DNA of 64,000 nucleotides from Fennellomyces sp. T-0311 (taxonomy: Eukaryota; Mucoromycota; Mucoromycetes; Mucorales; Lichtheimiaceae), in NCBI GenBank assembly GCA_025266875.1, contig JALLLT010000011.1, positions 682,001 through 746,000 on the forward strand, read 5' to 3'. The position numbers and the translations under genes are program-made. Below are positions 25,216 through 36,542 of the stretch, piece by piece. The notes beneath the pieces were generated by a model, which did no database searches, was not told the origin of the DNA, and saw nothing but the letters and a program-made list of their open reading frames with translations. Each line of letters begins with the position of its first letter. Positions within the stretch are counted from its first letter, which is position 1.

Positions 25216-25532
25216 CTTGCTCTGAAAGCGGTATATTTATACAAAAAAGAGACAGAGCAAACCAAGCCAGGTAAAAGTAATTAAAGGAAGTGGACACAGG
25301 CAAGCGTAAGCGATCATCCGTAATTAACAGTGATATTGGAAGCTCAGGAAAAAAGGTAGCAACTCTAGTGAAAAAGATAGCAAATACAAAAAAAACGACA
25401 GAAAAAATAGTGTAGACTGCGACTGCTTAGTACCCAGACGAGAGCGCGAAAACGAAGCACCTCGTAACTCTTAAATTAAGCAATTGTTTATATCATCCAT
25501 CGTTCAAAAGCTATGGTTTAAGCGTATTAATA

Positions 25533-26060
25533 TTATGGAGGATCTACGGCGAATCTACTAAAAAACACTGCAAATCCTTGGAGATAAAATCTATGAAATG
25601 GTCGAAATACGGAGATTTGCCGAGTTGTAGATTTGTAGAAATTTGCCGTGGATGTAACGTAGCAAAATAACCCGTAGTGATAAAAGTGATAAAGAAAATA
25701 GGTATCAGTGCAAGTTGTTAGCATTGTTCTCCTGCGACGATATTGAATAACTTCCGAAAGATATGTATCAACTCTATTATTGTCTCGTGATTGTTGAAAG
25801 CGAGGGCATTGTTCCTCAGAAACATAAGATTGATAAGCAGTGGCGGATGCGTCGAACAACTCCTCTGTTTCTTCAAGAGACTGGATGAGTTGGCTTCGAG
25901 GTTGCCGTTGTGCTTGCATTTGCAAACGCTCGCGTTCCAAATCCGGAAGGATATTGCTTCTATTATCCAGTACTGGAGGAGTTCCATCACTATTAGTGCC
26001 TTCTGGATTGTTGCCGCCCTCTTGTTCTTCACCATCTGAACTGTCTATTATAATGACAAT
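25533..26060 (-). pseudogene. Coding-like exon remnant next to the transposase relic
   Basis: A minus-strand frame begins after an acceptor-like 'ataatag' near 26045 and reads SSDGEEQEGGNNPEG, then LERERLQMQAQRQPRS and SLEETEELFDASATAYQSY. Such acidic, Gln/Glu-rich sequence is coding-like. It lies just downstream of, and on the same strand as, the Mutator-like transposase, so it may be its last exon or a second protein of the element. The link is not proven. Confidence 0.3.
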
Positions 26061-26439
26061 AGATTCAGTAGTACATTAGAAGCAAGCGCGGCAACGGTGA
26101 TTGTTGGGCTGATAGTAGTGGGGGGATCAGTGGCTCTAAGCAAAGGTGGGCGACGTGCATTCTCGAATATTGCCGTATCTCTGAAAAAAATTCACACTTC
26201 TCTAATACCGAAAAGCAGGCGATATCATCAATATGTATGTACAATCGATGTCATATCATATCTTCTTTACCCGTTCCAATCGTACATATGGTGCTCTGAT
26301 TTGACGAATAACAAAGTGCTGCCGGCCGAAATAAACCTACGCGGTTCCCATTTTCACTTTTACTATTAACCACAAGGTGCTTACAAAGTAAGAAGCGATT
26401 GTGCACAAAGTAAGGGCAGCCGCACGTTCATGCTTCAAC

Positions 26440-28500
26440 TGACGTTCGGTAATAGTCGCGAAAGCTGATGCTCATCCCTCCTGCCACTCTACCTTGGTCG
26501 TATAATTTGTTCCAGTTGCTAACAAGGTCATAGTGCCATTGGGTGGAATACGGAGGTGAACCATCGGTTGGTTGAACTTTTTCACTAACATGGGAACGTG
26601 CGTATCCAAAACGACGTAAAGAAGCATGTCCAGGCGAGAGCGATGACGTCTGGCCAAGTAGTTGCGCTTCAAAACATTTCAATGAGCTTCAACAAGCATA
26701 GTAGTCCGTCCGGCTGGGATAAAGTCTGGTGACCATTGATGCCATAATTCCCCTTTATACCAATTGGTGTATAGATAGGCCATGCGTCGAGTAGCTGAGA
26801 ACCTACCTTAAGGAAATACGCAATACTATTTGAGCATGATAAATACTAACAAGCCCTGAATTGATTGTGTATGTTAGACAAATAGCTTACCATGCAGAAT
26901 CAATGTACGCATATTATAATGCTTGGTCATAAGAGCTTCAATAGCTTTACGATGCATCAGGTTGGCCATAACTGAATTTCCCCCACGGCCACCAATAAAT
27001 GGTGTAAAGTCTTCACCAACGAAGGAGAAATCACTATGGGCTACGGTCCAATGGTAAGGAAGAAGGTTGGCTGGACTTCTTTGCATCAATTTGCGCTGAA
27101 CCTGATGCTGGATATGTCAAAGGCAGAGACGTATATATGCATCAGTAAAGATACCTTCAATTGCATTTAGCTCGGCTTTGCCTTTATCCGAGAACATAAA
27201 CACAGGTTGAAAGCCAAAGTCTTGCAAGATGCCGAAGAACTCTTTAACAGTGTTGGTCTTTGTAAGCGGTAGTGCTTCATTGGATGATGTGTAGACCATG
27301 TATGCTATTGGAGAACCCACACCACCAGCATTTGTAATGATGAAAAATAGCTCACAGTCAGCACGGTTGGTTTTGAACGTTGAGTCAATAAAGTACTCTG
27401 TGACATAGTCACATTCGACCAAGGGCGCAAAAAAAGCCTTGGTAAGCCCAAGAGCAATGGCCTGATCATCGTGTTTCCAGTACACCTAATATTTATTTCA
27501 TATTTGGTTAAGAAACTTTATACTATCTACTACACCTATTTCTAGCTTAAAAAGCAGAAACTAGGTTTGTTTTAGCAGATGACTTATTTACATACCTCAT
27601 TGTAACGGTATCTTTCTATGAGCAAACGTGTGGATCTCATTTGATCTTCATCTAAGCGGTAGTTTGCCTTGAAAGACTCACTCCAGCAGTAGTACACTTG
27701 CATTGGCGTAACATCGGCCTCCGCGAATTGCCTTGTGATCTCAGTAAACAGTTCCGGGGCAGTAGTATGACCATCTGCTCTTGCGGCAATGTGGTCTCGT
27801 ATCTCCATATGGACCGGCACACGGATGGTATCGCTTTCCGAGTCGATGCGTGCATGCTCGCAATGCAGGATTTTGAGCTTAACACGTCCAAGGTTCCGTT
27901 TGATTGTCCCTTTCACACAACCTTTGCAGTCAAACGGGGGAAACCGAACATTCCTACGTGGGACTTGGGTATGGTCTAGCTGATTTTGTATCTGCTTTGG
28001 TCTATGACAGTATGCAGTAAACGATATGACAAATTCCAATCCTAGATTCTCTACATTTATATGAACATAGGTGTAGAGATCACAAGATTGAACCTCGTCG
28101 ATGATCATATCAATAAGGTCATGGTCTTCCACTGACTCCATATGTGGTTGGATGCAGACGTGGCCATCGAATGAGTAACCCTATCAATATAATCCGTATA
28201 AGTAAACACATGGGTACGAATTTTATTAATACTTGCGAAGCCGCCATTGAACTGGGTAGGATACACCTCATTCAGCGCGTCTCGAAACGTCATGTTATCG
28301 AGTGAAATAGTAGGGCGAGGCGTGCGACGGAGACGGCAATCCAAACAGGTCTTGTATGGATTTTTACGGCCAACAAAAGACGTTCCAAGCATAACATGTC
28401 CGCGATAAGTACAGAGATAACTGCTTTCCATATTGAATTCGTCTGGCCCAAGATCAGTGATTCGTCGAAGGTCAGTTGGTAGAATAGTGTCATCGCTCAT
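26440..28500 (-). mobile_element. Degenerate Mutator-like (MULE) transposase gene
   Basis: Exons readable in phase: 28180-28500, 27596-28135, 26891-27485, then 26806 to about 26400. The centre shows a MULE DDE-like core: YFIDSTFKTNRADCEL (first Asp), FMFSDKGKAELNAIEGIF (second Asp), then RLCL-stop-HIQ where the family has CLWH. A later helix-rich part (HQWSPDFIPAGRTTML, NYLARRHRSRLDMLL) fits the region after the insertion domain, with the expected third acidic residue probably in between. Three in-frame TGA codons (27117-27119, 26679-26681, 26472-26474) break it, each where Trp is expected or fits. No frameshift is seen over about 600 codons, so it was lost recently or is a domesticated gene with reading problems. 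I could not define terminal inverted repeats. Confidence 0.7.
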
Positions 28501-29265
28501 AATTATGAAAACAGTAACAGGAACAAGAGAACAAACTTTTTCCTTCGCCTTCTCTTTACCCATATGAAAAAACGGAACAAAGCCACTAAAATCACCCGTG
28601 CGCATCATTACCCTTCCCGTGCCTCCGGGGAAATTTCAGCGGCTCCTATGGTGCTAATCATTTTCAAGCTCATGAAGCTGGCATATATTTTCGCTTTTAA
28701 CGAACCATCAATGATCATTAAAGTCGTGGTAACATCAATGGATGACTTGTTCCAGGCTGTACAGTTTCCGCCTTTATAACTTGAGCGCTTCAATGCCAGC
28801 AACAAAACGTCAAAATACAAGGAAGTCTCGTTTCCTATGTTGAGTCAGTGCAATGATTCGTTGTAACTCCTGTATAAAAAAATTAAGCGTCCAGGTTTCA
28901 ATACTGTCGACATATTCAGGAAAGTAGACAATCTGGATAGAGAAACTTGAAAAGAAAAAAACTCCAATACATCTTTTCCTCAGAAGCTTCGGTCAACCGA
29001 AGCAATCTGTCCGGGTAATTTATCTGCCGCTGCTACACGGATACAGCAAAGAAAAACTTTTCAATATTTTGCAGTAAAAAGATGCTATAGATATTGAAAA
29101 ACGACATAAAGCTTTTCCAAGAGAAAACCGATATGTGAAAAGTAGACATTGCTATGTAGTAATACGGATAAAGCGGCTTTTGAAAGAGTCAAACCCACAA
29201 TTTTCAGTTGAGAAAAAATTACATAGGTCAAAAGGGAAGCAAACAGCTGGCCCCAAAATCGACAT
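28501..29265. other. Spacer between transposase relic and U6
   Basis: AT-rich, with no recognisable gene. The part just before 29266 should hold the RNA polymerase III promoter elements of the U6 gene; a TATA box at the usual distance is not obvious. Confidence 0.35.
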
Positions 29266-29290
29266 GAACTTCGGTTCCTCTGTCACACTT

Positions 29291-29322
<32 letters not shown>

Positions 29323-29387
29323 GGCCCCTGCACAAGGATGACACTAAGATTCTGAGTTGGATCGCTCTACGGAGCAACTTTTTTTTT
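29266..29387 (+). ncRNA. U6 spliceosomal snRNA
   Basis: The invariant U6 core is present: AAAATTGGAACGATACAGAG, then AAGATTAGCATGGCCCCTGC and ACAAGGATGACAC. These include the ACAGAGA box that pairs with the 5' splice site and the AGC triad and bulge region that pair with U2 and U4. The gene ends with a run of nine T (29379-29387), a pol III terminator. The 5' end is set at the GAACTTCGGTTC hairpin-like sequence. The part after the core is longer than in human U6 and differs from it (CTCTACGGAG can form a hairpin), which fits lineage variation. Only one copy is visible; it could in principle be a pseudogene, but the core is intact. Confidence 0.88.
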
Positions 29388-29601
29388 AATCTTCATCCTG
29401 GTCATTGTTTTTCAAATTATTTTGTCATCTTGATTAGCCTTGCCATTGACTGCTGTGGATCAACGGGCTCATCTTTACTTTTTCAACAACACGAATGCCA
29501 ACCACGATCAACCGGCAATAATGCCACGCGTTGTTCTTTCCAGCTGTGTGTGATGGCGGAGCGCCCACCTGAACAGTGTGATATGGCTGATTATGATTTA
29601 A
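29388..29601. other. Short spacer
   Basis: No feature recognised downstream of the U6 terminator. Confidence 0.3.
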
Positions 29602-30310
29602 TTATTGTGGCATAATAGTAAGAAGGAGCTCTACACACGAAAATGTAGTACAGAAGGATGATGAGTAAGGGAGGGTAATTGAATGCGCACATGCAAGGAT
29701 GGATTTATACATTGGTATCATCGTTCGTTCGTGTCGCATGGGATAGCCGAAGACCAGCCCCTTCACTGAGAAATCGTTCTTTTCCGTCCACTCATTGCCC
29801 ATCTTTTGCTCCAGCCGACCGCCGTAATAGCCGATAACGATGCTGACAGTCACCATGACAGAAAGTCGCACAAGCGTTGATGACATTGTTGTACATAACG
29901 ATTTGGTCTACCGAAAGATCACTGACTTGGACTGTCAACGCGCATGCCACAAGTTCCATGATAAGAATAAAGCCCCAAGCAGCTGTTTGAGCATATTGCG
30001 AGATTCGAAAGAACCGGATATGCTCCTACTACCACAGCATAACATCTTGCTCCTGAGGGTTGCCATTGCGATCAATCCAGCTGTACCTAAATATTCGTAA
30101 GCATGCCTTGTGCTAACTTGAAGGTAAGCGGTCGATTATCCACAAACTTCGTGCGCAATAGAATAAGTGTAAGTAAGAATAAGCCACCAATGATTGCAGC
30201 TACCGCAGAATCACGGATCAGTGCGGCTCGCTCGTCTCCTATAATGCTGTGTCGCAAGACTTTGCTTTTGATGAGTGTGCTTCCAACTCACGTATTTTTC
30301 GGGAGTTGTC
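29602..30310 (-). pseudogene. Frameshifted VC0807-like multi-pass membrane protein gene
   Basis: Reading on the minus strand: IGDERAALIRDSAVAAIIGG and LLTLILLRTKFVDNRPLTF are typical of the VC0807 family (helix preceded by RDS, then RP). After a frame change near 30105 comes YSWIDRNGNPQEQDVMLW, then two TAG codons near 30035, then SQYAQTAAWGFILIMELVAC. After another one-base frame change near 29885 it goes on with SVMVTVSIVIGYYGGRLEQK to a stop at 29602. The order of segments fits the family, but at least two shifts and two stops mean it is not functional as read. The N-terminal half is not found. Sequencing error cannot be excluded at single sites but is unlikely for all of them. Confidence 0.55.
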
Positions 30311-30787
30311 TATTATATTATAGATTCGACATATAAGCGGGCATCCAACATTTTGCCTTAAGCAAATCACTCACGCATGAAGCCACCGGGTATAATTCAT
30401 CCGGATTCCAGCAGATGACTTTTGTCCACTCCGCTTGAGACAACCCTTTATAAATAGGTGACCTATTTCTTTTCATAAACCATCCTCTACCCTTTCTTTC
30501 TTCAGCCGAATGATATAGCTCTAATCCTTTGTCACGCTGAGCTTGCTTGTAATACTGATTGGAGATGGGTGGCTTAACTTACGGATGAATTAATTTTGCA
30601 GGATGTCAGCATGGTTCTCACGCACTATCCAAAGTCAAGACCAGCACCAACCATCACAGATATGGTCACTTATAGATAGCTGATCATACACTTCTTGAGT
30701 ATCCACATTTCTGAGTTATGACTGCGGGAACAGTAACCTATGAATGTACGGTAGATCACAATATTCTTTGATAGCGAGCTTTCACTG
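30311..30787. other. Spacer
   Basis: No gene recognised. Confidence 0.3.
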
Positions 30788-31149
30788 TTATGTAGTAGGA
30801 TCAATATCAGGAACCTTCTTCGGTGCAATAATTAGCTCAGCTATTCGTATGCAGTGGAACTTTTTCGCAATACCAATAGTACATATTTCCTTCTTATTTG
30901 AATCATGTTTCAGCATGCTTCCGTCTGATCCATCTGTGCCACAACATTTGACATGGTTCGATTTATCCGCATTACGGATTAATGTCCCGTTACAAAAGTG
31001 CCATCGTTTCCACCCAAATTGGCAAGAGAACTGCTTTTGGGAATCAATTTGATACGTGAAGTCATATGCTTTTTTCCCATGGCCTTTCGGATTGTGCACC
31101 TTTTCGGATCTCATTTGCTGCCAACTGCGATCCAGTACAATGTCAGAAT
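30788..31149 (-). pseudogene. Orphan exon-like fragment, unknown family
   Basis: A minus-strand open frame of about 120 codons follows an acceptor-like 'ggattag' and reads DSDIVLDRSWQQMRSEK, with FSCQFGWKRWHFC and TLIRNADKSNHVKCCG further on, ending at a stop at 30788. Composition and the acceptor suggest a genuine last exon, but no upstream exon was found before the promoter of the divergent MFS gene at 31385. It may be a truncated gene. Family not recognised. Confidence 0.35.
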
Positions 31150-31384
31150 CTAATCCACATTAATAATGCCACTGATCGTGCGAACAACATATGCACAAAA
31201 GCAGTAGATTCTCGGTACCAAATGTGAGTGGCGACTCAAAAAGTGTTATTTATCGGATTACGGGATGACAGCGTGTGACATCCGGGGTAAGATCGAGATC
31301 AAATAGGGTGCATTTAGAAAAACTATATAAACACTACGTCCTACAAAACATAATAAAATTCACTTTTACGCACGACAATTATTC

Positions 31385-33335
31385 ATGTTTGGTTTCAAGA
31401 AAAAGCAAAATCGGCAACCTTCAGCTTCTAGTGTTCACGACGATGAAAAAAGAAAAGAAGGAGTTATTCATGAAGAAAACATCTCATCATCCACTGGCTA
31501 CGATCGGGACATCTTCGTACCGCCAACAGATAAAGAACTTCGGCGGTTGATGTGGAAAATTGATCTCAGGATCATCCCTTTCATTGCCGTTTTATACCTA
31601 TGCTCTTTTTTGGACCGTGTCAATATTGGTATGAACATGTCGAGAAATCCACAAGTCAAATACAAACCATATCTTTTCATTAGGCAATGCAAAAGTTGCT
31701 GGTCTTGTCGAAGATACCAATATGACAGAGGACGAATATAACTGGGGACTTTCCATCTTTTTTATCGGCTATGTAAGTGCAGAGAGTATAAAACCTTAAA
31801 GGTTCAAATATAGCTGACATAAGCCCGGTACTAGATTATCTTTGAAGTCCCAAGTAACCTAGCACTCAAGTGGATGGGACCTAAGATCTGGATTACAACT
31901 ATCATGCTTATCTGGGGTACGATTATGGCGGCCATGTCCTGTGTCAAGACTGGCGGCGGCTTGATGGCTGCACGATTTTTCCTTGGTGCTGCAGAGAGCG
32001 GTCTGTACCCCGGCGTCCTCTTTTATCTCTCGAAATGGTATACCAGAAGACAGCAGGCTCTTCGAATCGCCTTGTTTTTCAGTAGCTCAACATTAGCTGG
32101 TGTATGTTATCCATGTATCACTTTGATAAAAATATCAGATATGCTAACTTTTCTCTACTAAATATAGGCTTTTGGTGGTGTTTTGGTTAGTATTTCAGGA
32201 GCATTGAGACGGGGGAGGACGATTACATGATCAGCTTACCGTTCATACTAGGCATACGGCATTGTACATATGGACGGCATCCGTGGCCTTCATGGATGGC
32301 AATGGATCTTTATCATTGAAGCTATCCCAACATTGGTTTTCGGTCTGCTGACTTATTTTGTTCTTCCCGACTATCCGGATAGGACGCCATGTACGTATTA
32401 CTTTTTTTTAACCCATCAGAAAGACTGACAGCCAATATTCAGTCTTGAACGAAAGAGAGCGTGAAATTATTGTTCGCAGACTTGTTGAAGACGCCGGCCC
32501 GGCTACTGAAACCCATTTCTCGTGGAATCAAGTTATCAAAGCATTCCTGGACTGGAAAGTTTACATTTATGCTATCTTGTTCGTGTGTGGATCAATCTGT
32601 GTCTATTCTCTGGCCATGTTTATGCCAAGTCTTATCCGTGGTATGGGATATAGCGACTTGTCCGCGCAACTGTTTAGTGCTGTTCCTTATGCCATTGGTG
32701 AGCTTGAAATTAGCGTCATTGAAATACATCATCTCATATACTATTCTTTTGTCCAGGTTTTGTTACGACCGTATCGACTGGCTATTCTACCGATAAACTC
32801 GGCGAGCGTGGTTTCCATCTGGCCATACCAGGATTTATTGCTGCAGTAGGATATATTCTACTCATCTGTCTCAAAGACAGCGGCTCCACGGCCTTGTTTA
32901 TATCTGCATGTCTTACCGCAGCATTCGCGTTCTCCACCAATTCCCCGCTGGCATCGTGGTTTTCAAACAATTTTGGTGGTGAAACGAAGCGAAACGTTGC
33001 AATCGCGACGGTTTTGACCATTGGAAACAGTGGCGGTGCCATCAGTGGACATATTTACAGAGCTGATGATGCCCCCCACTATTTGCGGGGCCACAAGATC
33101 TGTCTTAGTTTAATGGTGTTCCATTCGGTACTGGCTATCGTTATGAAGGGCTTGTTGTATCTGGAAAACAGAAGACGGGACAAGCTGACACCAGAGCAAC
33201 ATCGCATCGCTTGCGAGGGAGAAGAGTTGTGTGATAAGGTAAGAAAAGAAAGAACGTGATCAGTGCCGTTTACTAATCATTTTTCCTGGGGTGCGTTTCA
33301 AAAACCAGCATCCCGACTTCCGTTATATCTTGTAA
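31385..33335 (+). CDS. ACS-family MFS transporter (Dal5/allantoate-permease-like), copy 3
   Basis: Eight exons: 31385-31628, 31684-31772, 31835-32101, 32169-32186, 32252-32390, 32443-32697, 32757-33238, 33309-33335, giving 506 residues. Family markers are YLCSFLDRVNIGNAK (split by an intron after NIG), FEVPSN, DGIRGLHGWQWIFIIEA, DAGPATETHFSW, GGETKRNVAIA and the end DKHPDFRYIL. It keeps the 18-nt microexon (AFGGVL), but the region split in copies 1 and 2 into exons of 162, 15 and 90 nt is one 267-nt exon here. The expected role is organic-anion uptake at the plasma membrane; substrate unknown. A TATA box (tatataaa near 31322) lies about 60 bp before the ATG. It is on the opposite strand from copies 1 and 2. 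Confidence 0.92.
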
Positions 33336-36300
33336 ATTTTTCGGCTACTCGATACACATACTAGAATATATATATAAATGTTACCCTATTCACTTAATGC
33401 TGTACAAACATTGTTAAATTATTTCTATTAAAAGATTAAAAATTATCAACGCTGAAGTAATCGTATAAATACATCAAAAGATAATTGATCTTCGGAGAAA
33501 GATGGATAAAAGCCGTACCCGGGCCACTGATGTCGTTTTGGCATATTTTTTTTGTTTGCATCAAATGATGGATCCTAGTTTAGCAGCTTCGCACGTTGGA
33601 TTATTTTAACCAAGAAGTTGATTCTGCTTGTGGTAGAGCTTGCCCACAGCTTTTACATGGCAATACTGTGATTTGGAACATACATTACTCAAATTCGAAT
33701 CGCATTACGTCGAACTTGGCGCAAAGCATCACATTAATAACATAAAAAAGCATGCTCTTCTTCAAGGGCGTTCCACTTTCTTTTTTGGCATGTCAATATT
33801 GTGTATGCACTGATAAGCAAGCGAAACATACTGGATGATTTTAGGTTGCCCTGGAGTCATATTACACTTGGAGTTAGTTGAAATATGTGCCAATCAGTGC
33901 TTGCAATAATACGCCGCGACGATTCGTCTTTTCCCGTGTATCTTCCGCCTTGTTACTGGTGGATCATCTCAACTGCTTTAAATTCGTCTCATATTCTCGG
34001 TACCGTGTCCATCGGAGAGGCGGCGATACCTGAATCGGATGCAAAAACGGAAATTTGTAGTAGATGTTCGACATAATCAACTGTATTCAAACTCTAGCTT
34101 ATTTTTGATACTACCAGTGCTTCATGTATCCCGACTACTTTCTATCATCATACTCATTCATCTTAACTTCAACAAGTAATGATACTGAAAGCATTTTTTT
34201 CAAGTCGTCGCATGTTTTCGAAACATACGAATGACCCCAGACGGAGGTCATCAAAAGCCAACATCATTCAGCGGGGGAAAATAGTTTGGCAACTCATTTC
34301 GCCGCTGATGAAAAACACGAATCACGGGATGGAACGCCATACTGGAAAATTAAAATTGCGTTTGGCAGAATTCGTCGGATTCGAAAGTGACACATGGTTG
34401 CCCCAAAAGCCTGAAAGGGAGAAATAAGAACATCCGATATGGAATAAGCGAACGTTATGTAAGGAGCACAAGGCTCGGAAAATTCAACCGTACGTTTACC
34501 AATCTTCCATCAATGGTAATTTATGTCGCAGTGGCATGTTGTTTAAGGTGTTGCAACTATTTTGCGTTTGAGTATATAAATATAATCAGCCTCGAATATA
34601 AAAAAACAGCGCGACTTTATTAACATCATGAACACTTTTTTCTTCGCTTCAACTCCTTCGATCTGTACCCTATTTACCAAAGACACAATCCCATGTTGAA
34701 ACATGCTATATTTACATTTTTCTCATTTACTGATCTGCTGATCTGCCTTTTTTTTTTATAATATTTTATCCAGAACCCCTTCACAATACCAAAATTGAAA
34801 AATGTAAGCGAATGTAAATCTTGTGATCTGTTCGATCTAATATGAAAATTCACAGCAGGAAAGCATTCCGTTGGATCAGCTGGCAACCATCAACCGATTG
34901 GCTGGCTCTTTTCCGAGAAAGCAAAGAAACAACCCAAATAAACAAGTTACAAGGGAAACGAAATGATTGTAGGAGTGATTTATTTCGGCAGTTGTGGACC
35001 ATGTATTCATCATAACGTAGCTTATGAACAAAGGTACGGATGGAATCGGAGTGCAGTGTCGTTGACAGCTTCCACTAGAAACGCAGGCTGTTGCCGAGAA
35101 AGAGCAAGCGGATTAACTTCCGTGGGAGCCAGAACGCGGATCCGACGAATTCCAGTGGTAGATCAGTCGGAAAAAGAACTGCGGATGGTAGCTTTAGCAT
35201 AAAATGACGCGGTAAGTATTCCTATTGGCCATCACTCAGAACAGTGTGGGGAAATTGTCGGACATTTGACAAAGATTTTGTTGTACCATCTTGTACCTCG
35301 TTTTCAAGCCCAAGGAAACTCGTGTATCCAATGATAACGCGGTGAAACTATCCATGGAGACAGTATTACAAGGCCCATGTAGGTACACAGCATATTTTGA
35401 GGTGAAACCGAGGGTTTTGATTTGATATCCCAATCGCTACCCCGCAAAAAAAAGAGAGGGAACTATGCCTGTAACGGGAACACAAACCTTAATTTTTTTA
35501 TGGACAAACAAATTGTCCGGATGTTACAAAAGTTGTCTTTTGGTGGGAACAACTGAAAATGTCAGCGAATTGAGCTTCCATATTGTCTGCTTTTGGCTCT
35601 TCTATCTCACCCAGGATTTATTCACCATTATCAGGATTACCTTGGAATGGGCTTGTTGAGAAAATCGTTGCCATGTGATGGGAAAAATTGAAACGAGAAC
35701 CAATCGTACATACGTTGTACATTGATTTTACCTTTCACTTGTGTAAGCATTCAAAGGAGCTCACCCGTTTGACGGCTGCACTATGTTTAAAGTTGGGAAA
35801 TATCCCAATGGTATTAAGTTTGGAAAATACGCCTCGGCTTGGAAACCTATTTGATTCGCTATCGAACAAGTTGTTGAGATTTCAGGCGCGGGAAAGCGCT
35901 CTAAATTTGTGCCGTGTCCGTGTGAACAGATTAACTAAAATCCCGGGAGGCATTGCCTTGACTTTGGGTGTGTGGGGTATCGGACCAGTAGTATCCTTCG
36001 GCGGCTTGCGGCCGAGATCGATCGTTCCCTTTTTGATCTAGGAGTATTACATACGACCCCACATTCTGATGTGAAAAACGCAGTCTGGGTACAGGTTTTG
36101 AGCATGAACCTATATTCACTTGTTTGCATAGACACTGTAATAAAATAAAAAAGACCAAGCCGCTCCTATGAATCATAGAAGAATTCATAGAATTGCCACG
36201 CTCCAGCTTTTTGGCGCTGGTTGGATGGAAGATATAGAATCTTAAAGCGGAATAGTTTCCATGGGAAAATACGTAACTGAAGTTCCCCAGAAAGCAATAA

Positions 36301-36542
36301 GCTACACAAGGCTTAAAAAGATGAACTAGTTACACACGAGTGAACCACAGTGGAGTATCGCTGCAAATTAGCACGTCAACTGAACTCCAAAATCATATAA
36401 AAGGCGCGGCAGGGTTTTACTCCTTGCATCAAAATCGGTATCTCTTTCCACTATCCACTTTTTTTTGTAACATACACTCTCAAAAAAAAAAAACAAACAC
36501 ACCCAATCGTATATACATATATAATATCTCTATAATTTTTAA
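33336..36542. other. Long AT-rich spacer with weak coding fragments
   Basis: No gene is supported. Around 34180-34520 (+) two frames look weakly protein-like (KIVWQLISPLMKN; KIKIAFGRIRRIRK) with many stops, perhaps a dead transposon gene. Around 35690-36110 there is another weak open stretch. The last 150 bp is the promoter of MFS copy 4, with a TATA box 'atataaaag' near 36396. Confidence 0.35.

Noticed and set aside
26440..28500. TGA read as tryptophan (altered genetic code)
   Set aside because: ATG8, the ASCC1-like gene and other intact genes here end with TGA, and normal TGG codons are frequent in the transposase itself, so reassignment is not supported.
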